Below are positions 44,926 to 56,238 of a stretch of 64,000 bases of DNA, piece after piece. The translations under genes were made by a program, and so were the position numbers. The notes below the pieces were generated by a model. The model worked only from the letters and a program-made list of their open reading frames with translations. It did not search any database and was not told where the DNA came from. Source of the stretch: Streptococcus devriesei DSM 19639. GTDB lineage: Bacteria; Bacillota; Bacilli; Lactobacillales; Streptococcaceae. Location: positions 328,231-392,230 of the forward strand of contig NZ_KE384084.1 in assembly GCF_000423725.1 (NCBI RefSeq), given 5' to 3'. Each line of letters opens with the position of its first letter. The first letter of the stretch is position 1.

Positions 44926-45651
44926 CTAGGACTCAAATCCCGCCCCTTTTATCTTTTCTAAAAGCTGCTTTTCTTCATCAGTCAATTCACGATTGGCCAG
45001 CAAATCAGGCCGCTTTTCATACGTTTTTTTCAGGCTCTGCTCCAAGCGCCAGCGGCGAATGTTTTCGTGATGGCCGCTCATTAAAACATCGGGCACCTTC
45101 ATTCCGCGATACTCATAGGGACGAGTATACTGCGGATATTCTAAAAGTCCCGACGAAAAGCTGTCATCCTGATGGCTGGCTTCCTTACCAATAACCTCAG
45201 GAATCAGACGAACCGTTGCATCAATAATGGTCATAGCAGCCAGCTCACCGCCTGTCAGGACAAAATCCCCCAGAGATACTTCATCAGTCACTAAGCTTTT
45301 GATGCGTTCGTCATATCCCTCATAATGGCCGCAGATAAAGACCAATTCTTCTTCTTGCGACAATTCCTCGGCATAGCCTTGATCAAAACGGCGCCCAGCC
45401 GGATCTAAAAGCAGAACCCGCGGCTTATTAAGCTCAAGTGCATCCATGGCATCAAAAATGGGCTGAGCCCGCAAAAGCATTCCCTGCCCTCCGCCATAGG
45501 GCTCATCATCCACATGGCGCGCTTTTTCAGCATTTTCTCGAAAATTATGATAATTTATATCAATAATGCCCTTCTCACGCGCTTTGCCCACAATTGAATG
45601 CTCAAGCGGCGCAAACATTTCCGGGAAAAGGGTTAAAATATCAATTTTCAT
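44926..45651 (-). CDS. trmD: tRNA (guanine37-N1)-methyltransferase TrmD (241 aa)
   Basis: SPOUT methyltransferase making m1G37, which keeps the reading frame. [13 protein letters not shown] start, the knot region [15 protein letters not shown] and [15 protein letters not shown], and [22 protein letters not shown] are all present. The start at 45651 overlaps rimM by 11 bp; a reading from 45684 would begin inside rimM. Confidence 0.97.
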   Translation of the reverse strand: MKIDILTLFPEMFAPLEHSIVGKAREKGIIDINYHNFRENAEKARHVDDEPYGGGQGMLLRAQPIFDAMDALELNKPRVLLLDPAGRRFDQGYAEELSQEEELVFICGHYEGYDERIKSLVTDEVSLGDFVLTGGELAAMTIIDATVRLIPEVIGKEASHQDDSFSSGLLEYPQYTRPYEYRGMKVPDVLMSGHHENIRRWRLEQSLKKTYEKRPDLLANRELTDEEKQLLEKIKGAGFES

Positions 45652-46159
45652 CGTCCAGACCTTCCAACACGTGAACATCAACACGCTTATTTGCAGGATC
45701 CACCTTTAGAATAACTGATGGGATGTACGGCAGCAGCAAGTCACGTTTTCCTTTGCGCTTAATAACCCAGACATCGTTAGCACCGGGCTGCAGAATTTCC
45801 TTGATCTGACCGATTAACATATCATCTTCATAAACATCAAGACCGATGATCTCGTGATAGTAGAATTCCCCTTCGTCCAGTTCTGTCAGATCTTCCTCAG
45901 CTACTTTGAGCGTATAATCGCGATATTTTTCGACATCATTGATATGGTAAAAACCCTTGAATTTAACAATATCAAAATTCTTGTGCTTACGATGGCTGGC
46001 TACTTCCAAATCTGTGACAAAGTTTCCCTTTTTATCAAATAAAGCCAAGCGAGCCCCCTTTTTAAAGCGCTCCTGGGCAAAATCAGTCACAGACAGCACA
46101 CGAACCTCACCCTGAAGCCCTTGTGTATTGACAATTTTCCCGACATTAAAATAATTCAT
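45641..46159 (-). CDS. rimM: Ribosome maturation factor RimM (172 aa)
   Basis: Assembly factor for the 30S head. N-terminal domain [16 protein letters not shown] and C-terminal PRC-like barrel ([34 protein letters not shown]). Full length. A promoter (TTGATA, 17 bp, TAAATT at about 46218-46246) lies in front, separate from rpsP-khpA, which ends in its own terminator. Confidence 0.95.
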   Translation of the reverse strand: MNYFNVGKIVNTQGLQGEVRVLSVTDFAQERFKKGARLALFDKKGNFVTDLEVASHRKHKNFDIVKFKGFYHINDVEKYRDYTLKVAEEDLTELDEGEFYYHEIIGLDVYEDDMLIGQIKEILQPGANDVWVIKRKGKRDLLLPYIPSVILKVDPANKRVDVHVLEGLDDEN

Positions 46160-46361
46160 AACTGTCCTTTTAACGTTTTTTAGTCACTGACCTTTTCTGC
46201 CTGCAAAAATTTACAGAAAATGGCAGTAATTATCAAGCAAGACTTAAAAAAGATTCTTTTTGCAAACGCCCTAGAAACAACTTCTATTTCCGCTGCTGAT
46301 AAAATGCAATTTTATCTTTTATTTTTTGATAAGCTTTGCTATTATCGGAGATAAAATAAGA

Positions 46362-46380
46362 AAAGTGGCCTGAGCCACTA
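46362..46380 (-). terminator. Terminator of rpsP-khpA
   Basis: Minus-strand AGTGGC-TCAG-GCCACTTTTCTT; the first arm overlaps the khpA stop codon. Confidence 0.75.
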
Positions 46381-46617
46381 CTTTTCATCAATAATAAGAC
46401 GAACTTTTTTACCTTGAGTTGGAACCGAATAGACAATCGATCTTATCGCTGTAATAGTGCGACCTTTTTTACCGATAATTCGGCCAATATCACTTGAATC
46501 TAAATCAAGATGATACTCTAAAAACTCAGGTGTATCTTCAATTTTTATAGTAAAATTATCTGGCTGTGAAATCAAAGGCTTCACAATAGCGATAATCAGA
46601 TTTTCAATCGTGTCCAT
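46378..46617 (-). CDS. khpA: KH-domain RNA-binding protein KhpA (79 aa)
   Basis: Single KH domain with the GXXG loop [19 protein letters not shown] (about 43-61). In pneumococcus KhpA pairs with KhpB/Jag and affects cell division. Start: the ATG at 46617 (MDTIENL); a TTG two codons upstream is possible, as neither has a strong ribosome site. Eleven bases after rpsP. Confidence 0.93.
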   Translation of the reverse strand: MDTIENLIIAIVKPLISQPDNFTIKIEDTPEFLEYHLDLDSSDIGRIIGKKGRTITAIRSIVYSVPTQGKKVRLIIDEK

Positions 46618-46628
46618 AGGCAATTACT

Positions 46629-46904
46629 TTATTTCTTTGAATACTTAGCTTCGTGGAATTTTTTCATGATTCCGGCTTTTGAAAGGATGTTGCGAACTGT
46701 ATCTGATGGCTGTGCACCATTACCCAACCATTCAAGAATACGGTCTTCTTTAAGAGTCACTTGATTTTCATCTACAAGCGGGTTGTAAGTTCCAACAGTT
46801 TCGATGAAGCGGCCATCGCGCGGTGCGCGTGAGTCTGCAACATTAATACGATAGAAAGGTTTTTTCTTAGAGCCCATACGGGTTAAACGAATTTTTACTG
46901 CCAT
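46629..46904 (-). CDS. rpsP: 30S ribosomal protein S16 (91 aa)
   Basis: [32 protein letters not shown] is the standard S16 beginning (shown here in two parts: residues 1-20 and 21-32), with [10 protein letters not shown] near the end. First gene of rpsP-khpA. Its leader holds a small stem CATAG/CTATG (46951-46965). Confidence 0.97.
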   Translation of the reverse strand: MAVKIRLTRMGSKKKPFYRINVADSRAPRDGRFIETVGTYNPLVDENQVTLKEDRILEWLGNGAQPSDTVRNILSKAGIMKKFHEAKYSKK

Positions 46905-46968
46905 TTTTGACTAGTCTCTTTTCTTTTTTTATTTTTTGAACATAGCTCAGCTATGAACTATATTAATT

Positions 46969-46996
46969 ATTATAGCAGAAAAAAAATCTCTGTCAA
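46969..46996 (-). promoter_or_regulatory. Consensus promoter of rpsP, overlapping a terminator
   Basis: Minus-strand TTGACA (46996-46991), 16-bp spacer, TATAAT (46974-46969). The -35 lies inside the 3' arm of the terminator at 46978-47016 and the spacer contains its T-run. Confidence 0.85.
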
Positions 46997-47016
46997 GTTT
47001 TTTCCTTGACAGAGAT
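46978..47016 (-). terminator. Strong terminator downstream of the MacAB-like operon
   Basis: Minus-strand ATCTCTGTCAAG-GAAAAAA-CTTGACAGAGAT followed by eight T residues, a perfect 12-bp stem. Between it and the permease stop (47021-47222) there are two more hairpins, GGAACAGCTGTTCC (47195-47208) and TTAGGCTGC/GCAGCCTAA (47082-47104), and no gene. Confidence 0.88.
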
Positions 47017-47222
47017 AACTGTTTTTGACCTTTGCTTTATTAGACCAAGAACAGCATATCCTTCACTATCCAAAATAGTATTCTTAGGCTGCCTAAAGCA
47101 GCCTAAGCCTTAAAGCATCATCATTGATAACATCAGTCAGCGGTTTCCTCTGACAATAGAGCTGCTGCAATGCATTTCTAATTACAAAAGACTTGGAACA
47201 GCTGTTCCAAATCCTTTTACTA

Positions 47223-48461
47223 TTATTCATATCTCAGAGCTTCAATCGGATCCAGTTTACTTGCCTTATTGGCCGGTAAAATACCAAAGACGGCGCCGAT
47301 AAAGACTGAAAAGGCAATGCTGACCAAGACAGTATTGAGTGAAATAACAGGCTTGCCGATGGCATTGACTATTCCTTCTGAATTTCCCAGAACATTGGTC
47401 AAACCATAGGCGCAGACCAAACCTATGAAGCCTCCGATTAGGGTCAGTACGATAGATTCAATCAAGAACTGTGTCAAAATATTACGGCGGGTAGCTCCCA
47501 AGGCCTTACGCAGTCCGATTTCTCTAGTACGCTCTGTTACCGATACCAGCATAATGTTCATGACACCGATACCCCCAACTAAGAGCGATGTTCCGCCGAT
47601 AATACCTATAAAGGTTGTAATAGCAGTAATTTGCGACTGAGCGCTTTCCAACTCTTTACTGATATCAAACATCGTATAGCGGCCATCAGATGCATTAGAA
47701 AGCTTGGTCAAACGTTTCGCTGCTTCTTTTCCAACTTTTGAAGAAACACTGGCATCAGGAACATGAACATAAATGTTGCTGATGTCATCGACACCAAATT
47801 CAGAAGCCAGCTGACCGTTGGTTAAAATCGCATTGCCGTCTGAATTCATGCTATACATGGATGAACCTGCATCCGGATCCTTGTAAACTCCGACAACACG
47901 GTATTTTTTATCCCCAACTTCAATAATCCTATTTAGAGCATCGTCAGGGCTGGAAAACAGCTTAGCTGCCAGCATTTCATCAATCATGATAAAACGTGAA
48001 AAGTTGGTGTAGTCACTGGTATTGAGCTGACGGCCGGCTACGACTTTATAACCCTTGACATCAAAATAGTTTTGACTGACGCCGGTCAGAGTAACCCGCT
48101 TCCCTTTTTTATTTTGATAGAGAACATCACTTGAAGTTGTGTTAGTCACATAATAATTACTAATACCATCTACTTCTTTTACGATAGTTTGCAGCCACTC
48201 GTCCTTAATTTTAGGTGCATCTTTTTGCGATTGGTCTGAGCTGTAATACTGCTCCACCGCATCCTCATCATTTGACGCATAGTAAATTTCGACATCGTGC
48301 TGGTATTTAGTCGCTTGATCTGTAATATAATGGCGCATTCCTGTTCCCATGGCCATAATAACAGAGACAGCTGTCACTCCGATGATTACGCCCAGCATCG
48401 TCAGAAAAGAGCGCATCTTGTGCCCCATAATTGAACTAAGGGCAAATTTCCAATTTTGCAT
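47223..48461 (-). CDS. MacB-like ABC transporter permease (412 aa)
   Basis: FtsX/MacB fold: one N-terminal membrane segment, a large extracellular domain (about 45-275) and three C-terminal segments, with TERTREIGLRKALGATRR in the conserved cytoplasmic loop. Partner of the ATPase and HlyD-like genes directly upstream; the three form a MacAB-type exporter of unknown substrate, probably peptide or antibiotic. Confidence 0.92.
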   Translation of the reverse strand: MQNWKFALSSIMGHKMRSFLTMLGVIIGVTAVSVIMAMGTGMRHYITDQATKYQHDVEIYYASNDEDAVEQYYSSDQSQKDAPKIKDEWLQTIVKEVDGISNYYVTNTTSSDVLYQNKKGKRVTLTGVSQNYFDVKGYKVVAGRQLNTSDYTNFSRFIMIDEMLAAKLFSSPDDALNRIIEVGDKKYRVVGVYKDPDAGSSMYSMNSDGNAILTNGQLASEFGVDDISNIYVHVPDASVSSKVGKEAAKRLTKLSNASDGRYTMFDISKELESAQSQITAITTFIGIIGGTSLLVGGIGVMNIMLVSVTERTREIGLRKALGATRRNILTQFLIESIVLTLIGGFIGLVCAYGLTNVLGNSEGIVNAIGKPVISLNTVLVSIAFSVFIGAVFGILPANKASKLDPIEALRYE

Positions 48462-48473
48462 AAATTTCCTCCC

Positions 48474-49190
48474 TTAATCAATACGGACACTTTCAGTCGT
48501 ATCTAAAGTAATTTCTCCGTCACGGATAACAATCTTGCGAGTAGCATAATCAGCAATCTCAGGTTCATGGGTTACCATGATAATTGTTTTTCCTTCGCGG
48601 TTGAGCTGGTTCAATAATTCCAGAATTTGGTTGCTGGTCTTGGTATCCAGGGCACCGGTCGGTTCATCTGCCAAAATGATAGAAGGATCATTGACCAAAG
48701 CCCGTGCGATGGCAACACGCTGCTTTTGTCCGCCGGAAAGCTCTGATGGCAGATGCTTGCGCCTGTCAGCCAATTCGACTTTTTCTAAAAATTGCTGTGC
48801 CAGCTGATGACGCTTAGATGCTGATACGCCAGCATAAATAAGAGGCAGTTCAACATTATCCTGCGCATTAAGCTTAGACAGCAGAAAGAATTGCTGAAAG
48901 ACAAAGCCAATCTCTTCATTCCGAAGGCGTGCCAGCTCATTTTGATTCAGTTTTTCGATAGACTCATCAGCCAAAGAATACGAACCGTCTGTTGCCCTGT
49001 CTAAAAGCCCGATAATATTCATCAGCGTTGATTTCCCGGAACCGGACGGTCCCATAATGGCAAGAAAATCTCCTTCATTGACAACCAGATCTATACCTTT
49101 TAAGACTTGTAATTCCTGATTGCCGTTATGGTAGCTTTTCGTGATGCCCTCAAGATGGATGAGCTCTTTTTTATCACTCATGCTGCTCAC
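48474..49190 (-). CDS. ABC transporter ATP-binding protein, MacB/LolD type (238 aa)
   Basis: Walker A GPSGSGKST (about 49-57), FVFQQFFLL Q-loop, LSGGQKQRV signature, IILADEPTGALD Walker B and VTHEPEIAD H-loop. The start overlaps the adaptor gene stop by four bases. Confidence 0.94.
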   Translation of the reverse strand: MSSMSDKKELIHLEGITKSYHNGNQELQVLKGIDLVVNEGDFLAIMGPSGSGKSTLMNIIGLLDRATDGSYSLADESIEKLNQNELARLRNEEIGFVFQQFFLLSKLNAQDNVELPLIYAGVSASKRHQLAQQFLEKVELADRRKHLPSELSGGQKQRVAIARALVNDPSIILADEPTGALDTKTSNQILELLNQLNREGKTIIMVTHEPEIADYATRKIVIRDGEITLDTTESVRID

Positions 49191-50473
49191 CTCTTCTCGC
49201 CGGCCTTATCGTCTTTAGCAGAAGGTTTGTCAATCTTCTTGCCTTCTTTTAAGCTCTTGTCCGGATTGGAAATAACCACTTGGCCTTTCTTAAGACCAGA
49301 AGAAATTTCCTGCGACTTAGCATCGGCGTTGCCTGCGGCAACATCTTTTCTCAAAACTCGAGAGTTCGATTTGTCATAAACCCAAACGTAATTTTTCCCA
49401 TTTTTGCTGACCAGTGCTGATGCAGGAATGATGAGGCTCTTATTTTCATTAACGACTTCTACAGATACCGTGAAACCTTGTTTTAAATCACCTAAATCAC
49501 TGGTAATATCTGCCTTATATTCGTAAGCAGCCGCACCAGAAGATGAACCGCTGCCGGATCCTTGAGACTGATCTTGATCTGACTGACTGGGATAATTTGA
49601 AATGTAGGAAATTTTTCCATCCCATTCCTTATCATCATAGACTTTGGATTTAATTTTAATGGCTTGTCCGACCTTGATATTAGCCAAGTCATACTCTGTC
49701 AGAGTGCCTCTAACCTGCAGCTTCCCTTCGCTGGTTACATGAACCAAAGCTTTGCTGGTCTTACCGGAAGGGTCAATGTCATTGTTAACTTCTGCTACTG
49801 TTCCGGTTACTTCACTGTTGACAGATGTATTATTCAGAGCTGTCTGAGCCTTGTTGACCTCATCTTGAGCATTGGCTTGAGCATCGTACAAATCCTGCAG
49901 CTGTTGATCATAAGCGGTAGAATTTGTCGGTGTCAGAGCAGCCGCACTGCTGTCTGTCATCCCGCTTGCTGAACCGCTGCTTTGTGCCCCGGCAGCATTT
50001 CCCTCATCTGTTGCTGAATTACCGGCAGCAGAACCACTGTCAGCAGAGCTGTCTGCTGATGGTGCAACGCCATAGGTTTGATAATTAGTAATCTGACGGT
50101 TGATCTTATTAAGGTTTCTAACCGCTTGATCATAGGCTGCTTGAGCCTCACCTGTATCATACTGTACTAATTGCTGTCCTGCAGTCACCTGATCTCCGGC
50201 AGCAACCACTACTTTGGGATTGCTTCCCTTGCTGCTGTCATAATACACATACTGTTCTGATTCGGGCTTAATTTTTCCTGAAAGCAAGGTTGATGAGGCA
50301 ATAGAACCCTCTTTTACCTTAACCGTCTGATAGCCAATGTTTTGCGAATCTATTTGACTGGACTGCTGCAGTCTCGCCCAGATCAATCCCAACAAAACGG
50401 CAACAGCTGCAAAACTGGCAACGATGATCCATCCCTTTTTCTTTTTGGTCATTTTTCCCTTTCTTTTTGGCAT
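49187..50473 (-). CDS. HlyD/MacA-like efflux adaptor (428 aa)
   Basis: Membrane anchor (about residues 13-33), lipoyl-type halves, a hairpin region of about 110 residues and a beta-barrel end, as in MacA adaptors. The hairpin is interrupted by a Ser/Ala/Gly/Asp-rich low-complexity stretch (about 135-180), and another Ser/Gly run lies near 315-325. Start at 50473, where AGGAGGGGAAGTTT precedes ATGCC; longer frames reach 50575 but cover the promoter area. First gene of the exporter operon. Confidence 0.88.
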   Translation of the reverse strand: MPKRKGKMTKKKKGWIIVASFAAVAVLLGLIWARLQQSSQIDSQNIGYQTVKVKEGSIASSTLLSGKIKPESEQYVYYDSSKGSNPKVVVAAGDQVTAGQQLVQYDTGEAQAAYDQAVRNLNKINRQITNYQTYGVAPSADSSADSGSAAGNSATDEGNAAGAQSSGSASGMTDSSAAALTPTNSTAYDQQLQDLYDAQANAQDEVNKAQTALNNTSVNSEVTGTVAEVNNDIDPSGKTSKALVHVTSEGKLQVRGTLTEYDLANIKVGQAIKIKSKVYDDKEWDGKISYISNYPSQSDQDQSQGSGSGSSSGAAAYEYKADITSDLGDLKQGFTVSVEVVNENKSLIIPASALVSKNGKNYVWVYDKSNSRVLRKDVAAGNADAKSQEISSGLKKGQVVISNPDKSLKEGKKIDKPSAKDDKAGEKR

Positions 50474-50546
50474 AAACTTCCCCTCCTGTTTTTTCCTTTT
50501 CATCATACCGTAAAGTGAACGTAAAAGCCTTACACTTTCACCAAAA

Positions 50547-50568
50547 AATCTTACATTTCTGTAAGATT
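50547..50568. promoter_or_regulatory. Inverted repeat AATCTTACA-TTTC-TGTAAGATT
   Basis: Perfect 9-bp arms in the leader of the exporter operon, about 75 bp before the adaptor start codon and near several other GTAAA/TTTAC half sites (50508-50535). Possible operator of a regulator that senses the transported compound. Confidence 0.45.
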
Positions 50569-50655
50569 GCTGCATGTAGACCCAACAAGCAGCTTATTGT
50601 TCTAACTTTATAATACAAGTGTACAGCATTAACAAGAACCTGTCAAGACCCTATC

Positions 50656-50690
50656 TGCAAAAAGAGGCTGGAAATTCCAAACCTCTTCTT
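50656..50690 (-). terminator. Terminator of the pyr operon
   Basis: Minus-strand AAGAGG..TGGAA/TTCCA..CCTCTT followed by TTTGC, 35 bp past the carB stop. Confidence 0.75.
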
Positions 50691-50723
50691 TCGCACAAAT
50701 TCTGATTATTTACGGCAGTATCT

Positions 50724-53700
50724 TTATAAAGCTTTTGTAATAAATCCGCGGCTTTCAAGCACCTGCACCATGGCAGCGGCTGTATCTAAGGCCGTAAAGA
50801 GCGGAATGCCGTGTTCAATGGCAGAGCTGCGAATAGCTGCTCCATCTTCATCAAAAGTCCGCTTGTTGCCAACCGTATTGACAATGGCCTGAACCTTGCC
50901 TGCTCGGACAAAAGCCGGAATATCATTGGCGTCATTTTCTCCGAGTTTATCGACAACCTGAGCATCTAAACCGTGTTCGGCAAAGAAGTCAGCCGTTCCT
51001 TTAGTGGCAAGAATGCTGTAACCGATATTAGAAAAGCGGCGAGCCAAATCCAAAGCTTCTTCTTTTGTATCATCAGCAATAGTGAAAATGACATTTCCAA
51101 AGGACGGAAGGTGGAAATAAGAAGCTTCAAAGGCTTTATAAAGAGCTTTTTCAAGAGTTGAGTCTGTCCCCATTACTTCACCTGTAGACTTCATTTCAGG
51201 ACCTAGGAGACTATCAACCTTGGCTAGCTTGGTAAAGGAAAAGACGGGTGCTTTAACATGGACATTTTGACTTTCTGGATAGAGGCCGTCTGTATAACCA
51301 AGTTCAGGCAGTGTGCGTCCTAAGATCAATTGAGTCGCTACCTGAGCCATCGGAATATCAGTGACTTTGGATAAGAACGGCACTGTCCGGCTGGCACGAG
51401 GATTGACCTCGATAACATAAACTGTTTCGTCTTTAATGACAAATTGGATATTCATCATTCCAATACAGTTAAGACCGATAGCCAAGCGTTTGGTATAGTC
51501 AGCAATTGTCTTCTGAATTTCTTTTGAAAGCGTCTGCGGCGGATAGACAGCCATAGAATCCCCGGAATGGACACCGGCGCGCTCAATGTGTTCCATAATT
51601 CCCGGAATAAGGACATTTTCGCCATCCGAAATAGCATCAACTTCACACTCACGGCCAACTAGGTAAGAATCAACCAGAACCGGATGGTCAGGACTGGCCT
51701 TAACAGCTGTCCGCATGTAGGAACGTAAATCATCTTCGTTTTCCACGATTTCCATAGCACGGCCGCCCAGAACATAAGATGGGCGTACAAGGACAGGAAA
51801 ACCGATCTTACGGGCAGAGGCAACAGCCTCTTCTTCGTTGGTTGCTGTTTGGCCGGGCGGCTGAGGAATGTTCAGATCTTTCAAGGCCTGCTCAAAAAGG
51901 TCGCGGTCTTCTGCACGGTCGAGGTCTGCTACCTGCGTTCCCAAGATTGTCACACCTGCTTTGGACAGGGGCTCAGCTAAATTAATAGCCGTCTGTCCGC
52001 CAAACTGAACAATAACACCTTTTGGCTGCTCTAATTCGAGAACATTCATAACATCTTCAAAGGTCAAGGGTTCAAAATAGAGCTTGTCTGAGACTGAGAA
52101 GTCCGTGGACACTGTTTCCGGATTGGAATTCATGATGATGGCTTCATAGCCTGCGGCCTGAATAGCTTTGACCGAATGAACGGTAGCATAGTCAAACTCC
52201 ACACCCTGACCGATTCGAATAGGACCCGAACCCAAAACCAGAACGGATTCCTTGTCCGATTTGATGGATTCATTTTCCAGCTCATAAGTGGAATAAAAGT
52301 AAGGCGTCGCAGACTCAAATTCAGCTGCGCAGGTATCAACCATTTTATAGACAGGTACGATACGCTGATCCAGACGGAACTGGCGCACATCATCTGCTGG
52401 CATATTCCAGATATCCGCAATCTTGCGGTCTGAAAAACCATTGCCCTTAGCTTCCCTAAGTACATCAGGATCCTTGATATGGCTTGCCAAAGCTTGCTCA
52501 ATTTCATAGATATGCAGCAGTTTATCAAGGAAGAAAAGATCAATCTTAGTCAGTTCTGACAGCTCTTCAATCGTGTAGCCCCGGCGAATAGCCTCAGACA
52601 GATAGAAAAGCCGATCATCCTGAGCTTTAACAATTTTTTCCACCAGAGCATCATCTGTTACCTCAGCAAGCTCTGCAATTTCATTGTGATAAACACCGAT
52701 TTCAAGTGAGCGGCAGGCTTTGAGAAGGCTCTCTTCAATATTGCGGCCGATTGCCATCACTTCTCCGGTTGCTTTCATCTGTGTTCCCAGACGGCGTTCC
52801 CCATGTTCAAATTTATCAAATGGAAAACGCGGAATTTTAGCCACCACGTAGTCAAGAGCGGGCTCAAACATTGCATAGGTCGTGCCAGTAACCGGATTAA
52901 TCATTTCATCAAGCGTCAAACCGACAGCAATCTTCGCAGCCAGTTTGGCAATAGGATAGCCGGTCGCTTTGGAGGCTAAAGCTGATGACCTGGAAACACG
53001 CGGATTAACCTCAATGACATAGTATTTAAAGCTGTTAGGGTCAAGCGCCAGCTGAACATTGCAGCCGCCTTCAATTTTCAGCGCACGAATAATACTGAGA
53101 CTGGCATCACGCAGCATCTGATTTTCAATGTCTGACAGTGTCTGTGTCGGTGCAAAAACAATAGAATCTCCGGTATGAATGCCGACAGGATCGAAATTCT
53201 CCATGTTACAGACTACCAAAGCATTGTCAGCCGCATCGCGCATGACTTCGTATTCGATTTCCTTAAAACCGGCGATGGAACGCTCAATCAAACACTGAGT
53301 TACCGGTGACAGTTTTAGGCCATTCTCAGCAATTTCCCTAAGTTCTGTTTCATCGGCACACATACCGCCGCCAGTTCCGCCTAAGGTAAAGGCCGGACGG
53401 ACAATCACAGGGTAGCCGATTTCATTGGCAAAAGCTACCGCTTCTTCAACACTGTTGACAATATCGGATTCAGGAATCGGCTGCTTTAAATCTTCCATCA
53501 GCTGCTTGAAGAGGTCACGGTCTTCGGCTTGATCAATGGCAGACAGCTTCGTTCCTAAGAGTTCAACACCCAGTTCATCCAAAATACCAGCTCTGGACAG
53601 TTCCATAGCCATATTGAGGCCTGTCTGTCCGCCCAGGGTAGGCAGCAGAGCATCAGGCCGCTCTTTTCTCAGGATGCGTGTCACAAATTCGATGGTAATG

Positions 53701-53903
53701 GGCTCAATATAAACACTGTCCGCGATTTCCTTATCAGTCATAATAGTGGCCGGATTAGAATTAACAAGCACGACACTGTAGCCTTCCTCCTTAAGGGCAA
53801 GGCAGGCCTGTGTTCCGGCATAGTCAAATTCAGCAGCCTGACCGATAATAATCGGACCGGAACCGATAACCATGATTTTCTTTATATCTGTACGTTTTGG
53901 CAT
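50724..53903 (-). CDS. carB: Carbamoyl-phosphate synthase large subunit (1059 aa)
   Basis: Makes carbamoyl phosphate from bicarbonate, ammonia and two ATP. Two homologous ATP-grasp halves (about 1-540 and 541-930) each begin with a dinucleotide-like [11 protein letters not shown] or [12 protein letters not shown] motif; the MGS-like allosteric domain is at about 930-1059. Length is typical for Gram-positives. Last gene of pyrR-pyrB-carA-carB, 116 bp after carA. Confidence 0.97.
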   Translation of the reverse strand: MPKRTDIKKIMVIGSGPIIIGQAAEFDYAGTQACLALKEEGYSVVLVNSNPATIMTDKEIADSVYIEPITIEFVTRILRKERPDALLPTLGGQTGLNMAMELSRAGILDELGVELLGTKLSAIDQAEDRDLFKQLMEDLKQPIPESDIVNSVEEAVAFANEIGYPVIVRPAFTLGGTGGGMCADETELREIAENGLKLSPVTQCLIERSIAGFKEIEYEVMRDAADNALVVCNMENFDPVGIHTGDSIVFAPTQTLSDIENQMLRDASLSIIRALKIEGGCNVQLALDPNSFKYYVIEVNPRVSRSSALASKATGYPIAKLAAKIAVGLTLDEMINPVTGTTYAMFEPALDYVVAKIPRFPFDKFEHGERRLGTQMKATGEVMAIGRNIEESLLKACRSLEIGVYHNEIAELAEVTDDALVEKIVKAQDDRLFYLSEAIRRGYTIEELSELTKIDLFFLDKLLHIYEIEQALASHIKDPDVLREAKGNGFSDRKIADIWNMPADDVRQFRLDQRIVPVYKMVDTCAAEFESATPYFYSTYELENESIKSDKESVLVLGSGPIRIGQGVEFDYATVHSVKAIQAAGYEAIIMNSNPETVSTDFSVSDKLYFEPLTFEDVMNVLELEQPKGVIVQFGGQTAINLAEPLSKAGVTILGTQVADLDRAEDRDLFEQALKDLNIPQPPGQTATNEEEAVASARKIGFPVLVRPSYVLGGRAMEIVENEDDLRSYMRTAVKASPDHPVLVDSYLVGRECEVDAISDGENVLIPGIMEHIERAGVHSGDSMAVYPPQTLSKEIQKTIADYTKRLAIGLNCIGMMNIQFVIKDETVYVIEVNPRASRTVPFLSKVTDIPMAQVATQLILGRTLPELGYTDGLYPESQNVHVKAPVFSFTKLAKVDSLLGPEMKSTGEVMGTDSTLEKALYKAFEASYFHLPSFGNVIFTIADDTKEEALDLARRFSNIGYSILATKGTADFFAEHGLDAQVVDKLGENDANDIPAFVRAGKVQAIVNTVGNKRTFDEDGAAIRSSAIEHGIPLFTALDTAAAMVQVLESRGFITKAL

Positions 53904-54019
53904 TTATTTCTCCTATTTGCTAGCTCTCTGGTTAACATTAAATAATCATTCTTGATGTGAAAAGCGCCTCCGGCAGCAAATCTCTCAATTCACTTGGAGC
54001 ATGGTTTCTTAGCCGCCTT

Positions 54020-55105
54020 TTAATTTTTGGCACCTTGCTGAAAAGCATCAATCATTTCTAAAAATTCATCAAAGAGGTAAGAGGCATCGTGCGGTCCCGG
54101 TGCAGCGTCCGGATGATACTGAACCGAAAAGGCCGGATAGCGGCGGTGACGCACTCCTTCAATGGATTTATCATTAATTTCTTCATGCGTGATGATTAAG
54201 TCTTCCGGCAGACTTTCACGTTCAACAGCATAACCGTGGTTCTGACTGGTAAAGTCAATCCGCCCTGTTGCAATTTCACGTACTGCATGGTTGAAGCCGC
54301 GATGCCCGAATTTCATCTTGTAAGTAGTGGCGCCATTGGCCAAACTAAAGAGCTGATGCCCCATACAGATGCCAAAAATCGGAATCTTCCCCTGAATTCC
54401 CCGAATCATGTCCAAGGCTTCCGGAACATCCTGGGGATTGCCGGGACCGTTGGACAGCATGACACCGTCTGGATTCAGGTTAAGAATTTCCTGAGCGCTT
54501 GTATCATGAGGCACAACAGTCACATTGCAGCTGCGCTTTGAAAACTCACGCAAGATGGAATGCTTGAGACCAAAGTCAACGAGAACAATGTTTTTGCCGA
54601 TACCCGGAGCTGGATAAGCCGCCTTGGTTGATACCTGCTCAATATTATTTGTCGGAAGAACAGTCGCCCGCAGCTGATCCTGCAGATGGCTTAGCTCATC
54701 TCCTCCGTTAGTAAGAGTAGCCTTCATCGTCCCATGATGGCGGATAATTTTCGTAAGAGCACGGGTATCAATACCAGAAATACCTGGAATATTTTTAGCC
54801 TGTAGAAATTCATCCAAGGTCATCTGCTTGCGCCAATTGCTGGCCAGACGGGCATTTTCTGAAACAACCACTCCCTTACAGGTCGGAGTAATACTCTCAT
54901 AATCATCACGGTTAACCCCATAATTGCCAACCAGCGGATAGGTGAAAGTCAAAATCTGACCGTTATAAGACTGGTCCGTAATAGACTCCTGATAGCCTGT
55001 CATGCCGGTATTAAAAACAATTTCTCCTGTCACATCAAGGTCTGCACCAAAAGCCTGTCCTTCAAAAATGGTTCCGTCTTCTAAAATTAAAAGTCTCTTT
55101 CTCAT
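54020..55105 (-). CDS. carA: Carbamoyl-phosphate synthase small subunit (361 aa)
   Basis: Glutaminase subunit giving ammonia to CarB. C-terminal class-I amidotransferase with the nucleophile Cys in [10 protein letters not shown] and the His/Glu pair in [13 protein letters not shown]. Start at [11 protein letters not shown] (55105) behind AAAGGTAAAT; a longer frame to 55132 has no ribosome site. Confidence 0.96.
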   Translation of the reverse strand: MRKRLLILEDGTIFEGQAFGADLDVTGEIVFNTGMTGYQESITDQSYNGQILTFTYPLVGNYGVNRDDYESITPTCKGVVVSENARLASNWRKQMTLDEFLQAKNIPGISGIDTRALTKIIRHHGTMKATLTNGGDELSHLQDQLRATVLPTNNIEQVSTKAAYPAPGIGKNIVLVDFGLKHSILREFSKRSCNVTVVPHDTSAQEILNLNPDGVMLSNGPGNPQDVPEALDMIRGIQGKIPIFGICMGHQLFSLANGATTYKMKFGHRGFNHAVREIATGRIDFTSQNHGYAVERESLPEDLIITHEEINDKSIEGVRHRRYPAFSVQYHPDAAPGPHDASYLFDEFLEMIDAFQQGAKN

Positions 55106-55220
55106 ATATTTACCTTTCAGTAAGATCAGCAAGTTCTCACTTTAGTCATTCGCGGCTGTTCAGCAAAAACGCTGACTGAAATTTTCATTTGTCTTTTTAC
55201 AGTTACGCTTCAAGCTCTGA

Positions 55221-56147
55221 TTAGGTCTTTCCTTTAAGGATCGCTTCCAAAATAGCCATTCTGACAAAAACACCGTTTTGCATCTGCGCGACAATGCGCG
55301 ACTGAGGTGCCTCCACCAGGCTGTCTGCAATTTCCACATCGCGGTTCACCGGAGCCGGATGCATGATAATAGTAGAGCTTTTCAGCCGATCATAGCGAGC
55401 TTTGGTCAGGCCATAGTGCTCATGGTAAGTCTCTTTAGAAAAGCTTTCGCTGCCGTCATGGCGCTCGTGCTGGACGCGCAGCAGCATGAGAACATCGACC
55501 TGATCAATGATATCATCAATGGCAACATATTTGCCGTAAACATCAAACTCAGAAGAATACCACTCTTTAGGCCCGGAAAAATAAATCTGGGCTCCTAAGC
55601 GCTTGAGAATCTGCATATTGGACTTAGCCACACGAGAATGTGTAATGTCCCCTGCAATGGCAATCTTAAGGTTTTCAAAGCTTCCAAATTCATCATAGAT
55701 GGTCATCAAATCCAGCAGACATTGGCTGGGGTGCTGACCGGAACCATCACCGCCGTTTACAATAGACGTTTGGATTGTCCGGCTGTCAATCAGCTCCTTA
55801 TAATAGTCATCCTGCGAATGGCGGACAACACAGATATCAACACCTAAAGCGCTCATCGTCAAAATCGTATCATAGAGAGTCTCACCCTTGTTTACAGAAC
55901 TGGTCTTAGCATCAAATTCAATCACGTCCAGACCCAGCTTTTTCTCTGCGACTTCAAAAGATTTGTGAGTCCGCGTTGACGATTCAAAAAACAAATTTGC
56001 CGCAAAGTACTGCCTGTCCAGCGAAAAATGAACCTTTTTCTCTTTGAAAGCCAATCCTCTTTTAATTAAGCCAAGCACTTCTTCATTGGATAAAATCTCC
56101 ATGCTGACCAAATGCTTAAGCGACACAACACCATCAGTAACTATCAT
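55221..56147 (-). CDS. pyrB: Aspartate carbamoyltransferase catalytic subunit (308 aa)
   Basis: Makes carbamoyl aspartate. Carbamoyl-phosphate site [20 protein letters not shown] (about 50-69), [12 protein letters not shown], and [12 protein letters not shown] use the ATG at 56147, preceded by AGGACAGG; the frame to 56204 adds 19 residues not seen in the family. There is no pyrP uracil permease between pyrR and pyrB, unlike B. subtilis. Confidence 0.95.
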   Translation of the reverse strand: MIVTDGVVSLKHLVSMEILSNEEVLGLIKRGLAFKEKKVHFSLDRQYFAANLFFESSTRTHKSFEVAEKKLGLDVIEFDAKTSSVNKGETLYDTILTMSALGVDICVVRHSQDDYYKELIDSRTIQTSIVNGGDGSGQHPSQCLLDLMTIYDEFGSFENLKIAIAGDITHSRVAKSNMQILKRLGAQIYFSGPKEWYSSEFDVYGKYVAIDDIIDQVDVLMLLRVQHERHDGSESFSKETYHEHYGLTKARYDRLKSSTIIMHPAPVNRDVEIADSLVEAPQSRIVAQMQNGVFVRMAILEAILKGKT

Positions 56148-56238
56148 TAGAACCTGTCCTTTTCTGAGAGAAATTCCATAAGAGCTTGCTTTGCATCCGG
56201 ACATTCAAAATGTCTCAGGACACCTGAACTCGGTTTGA

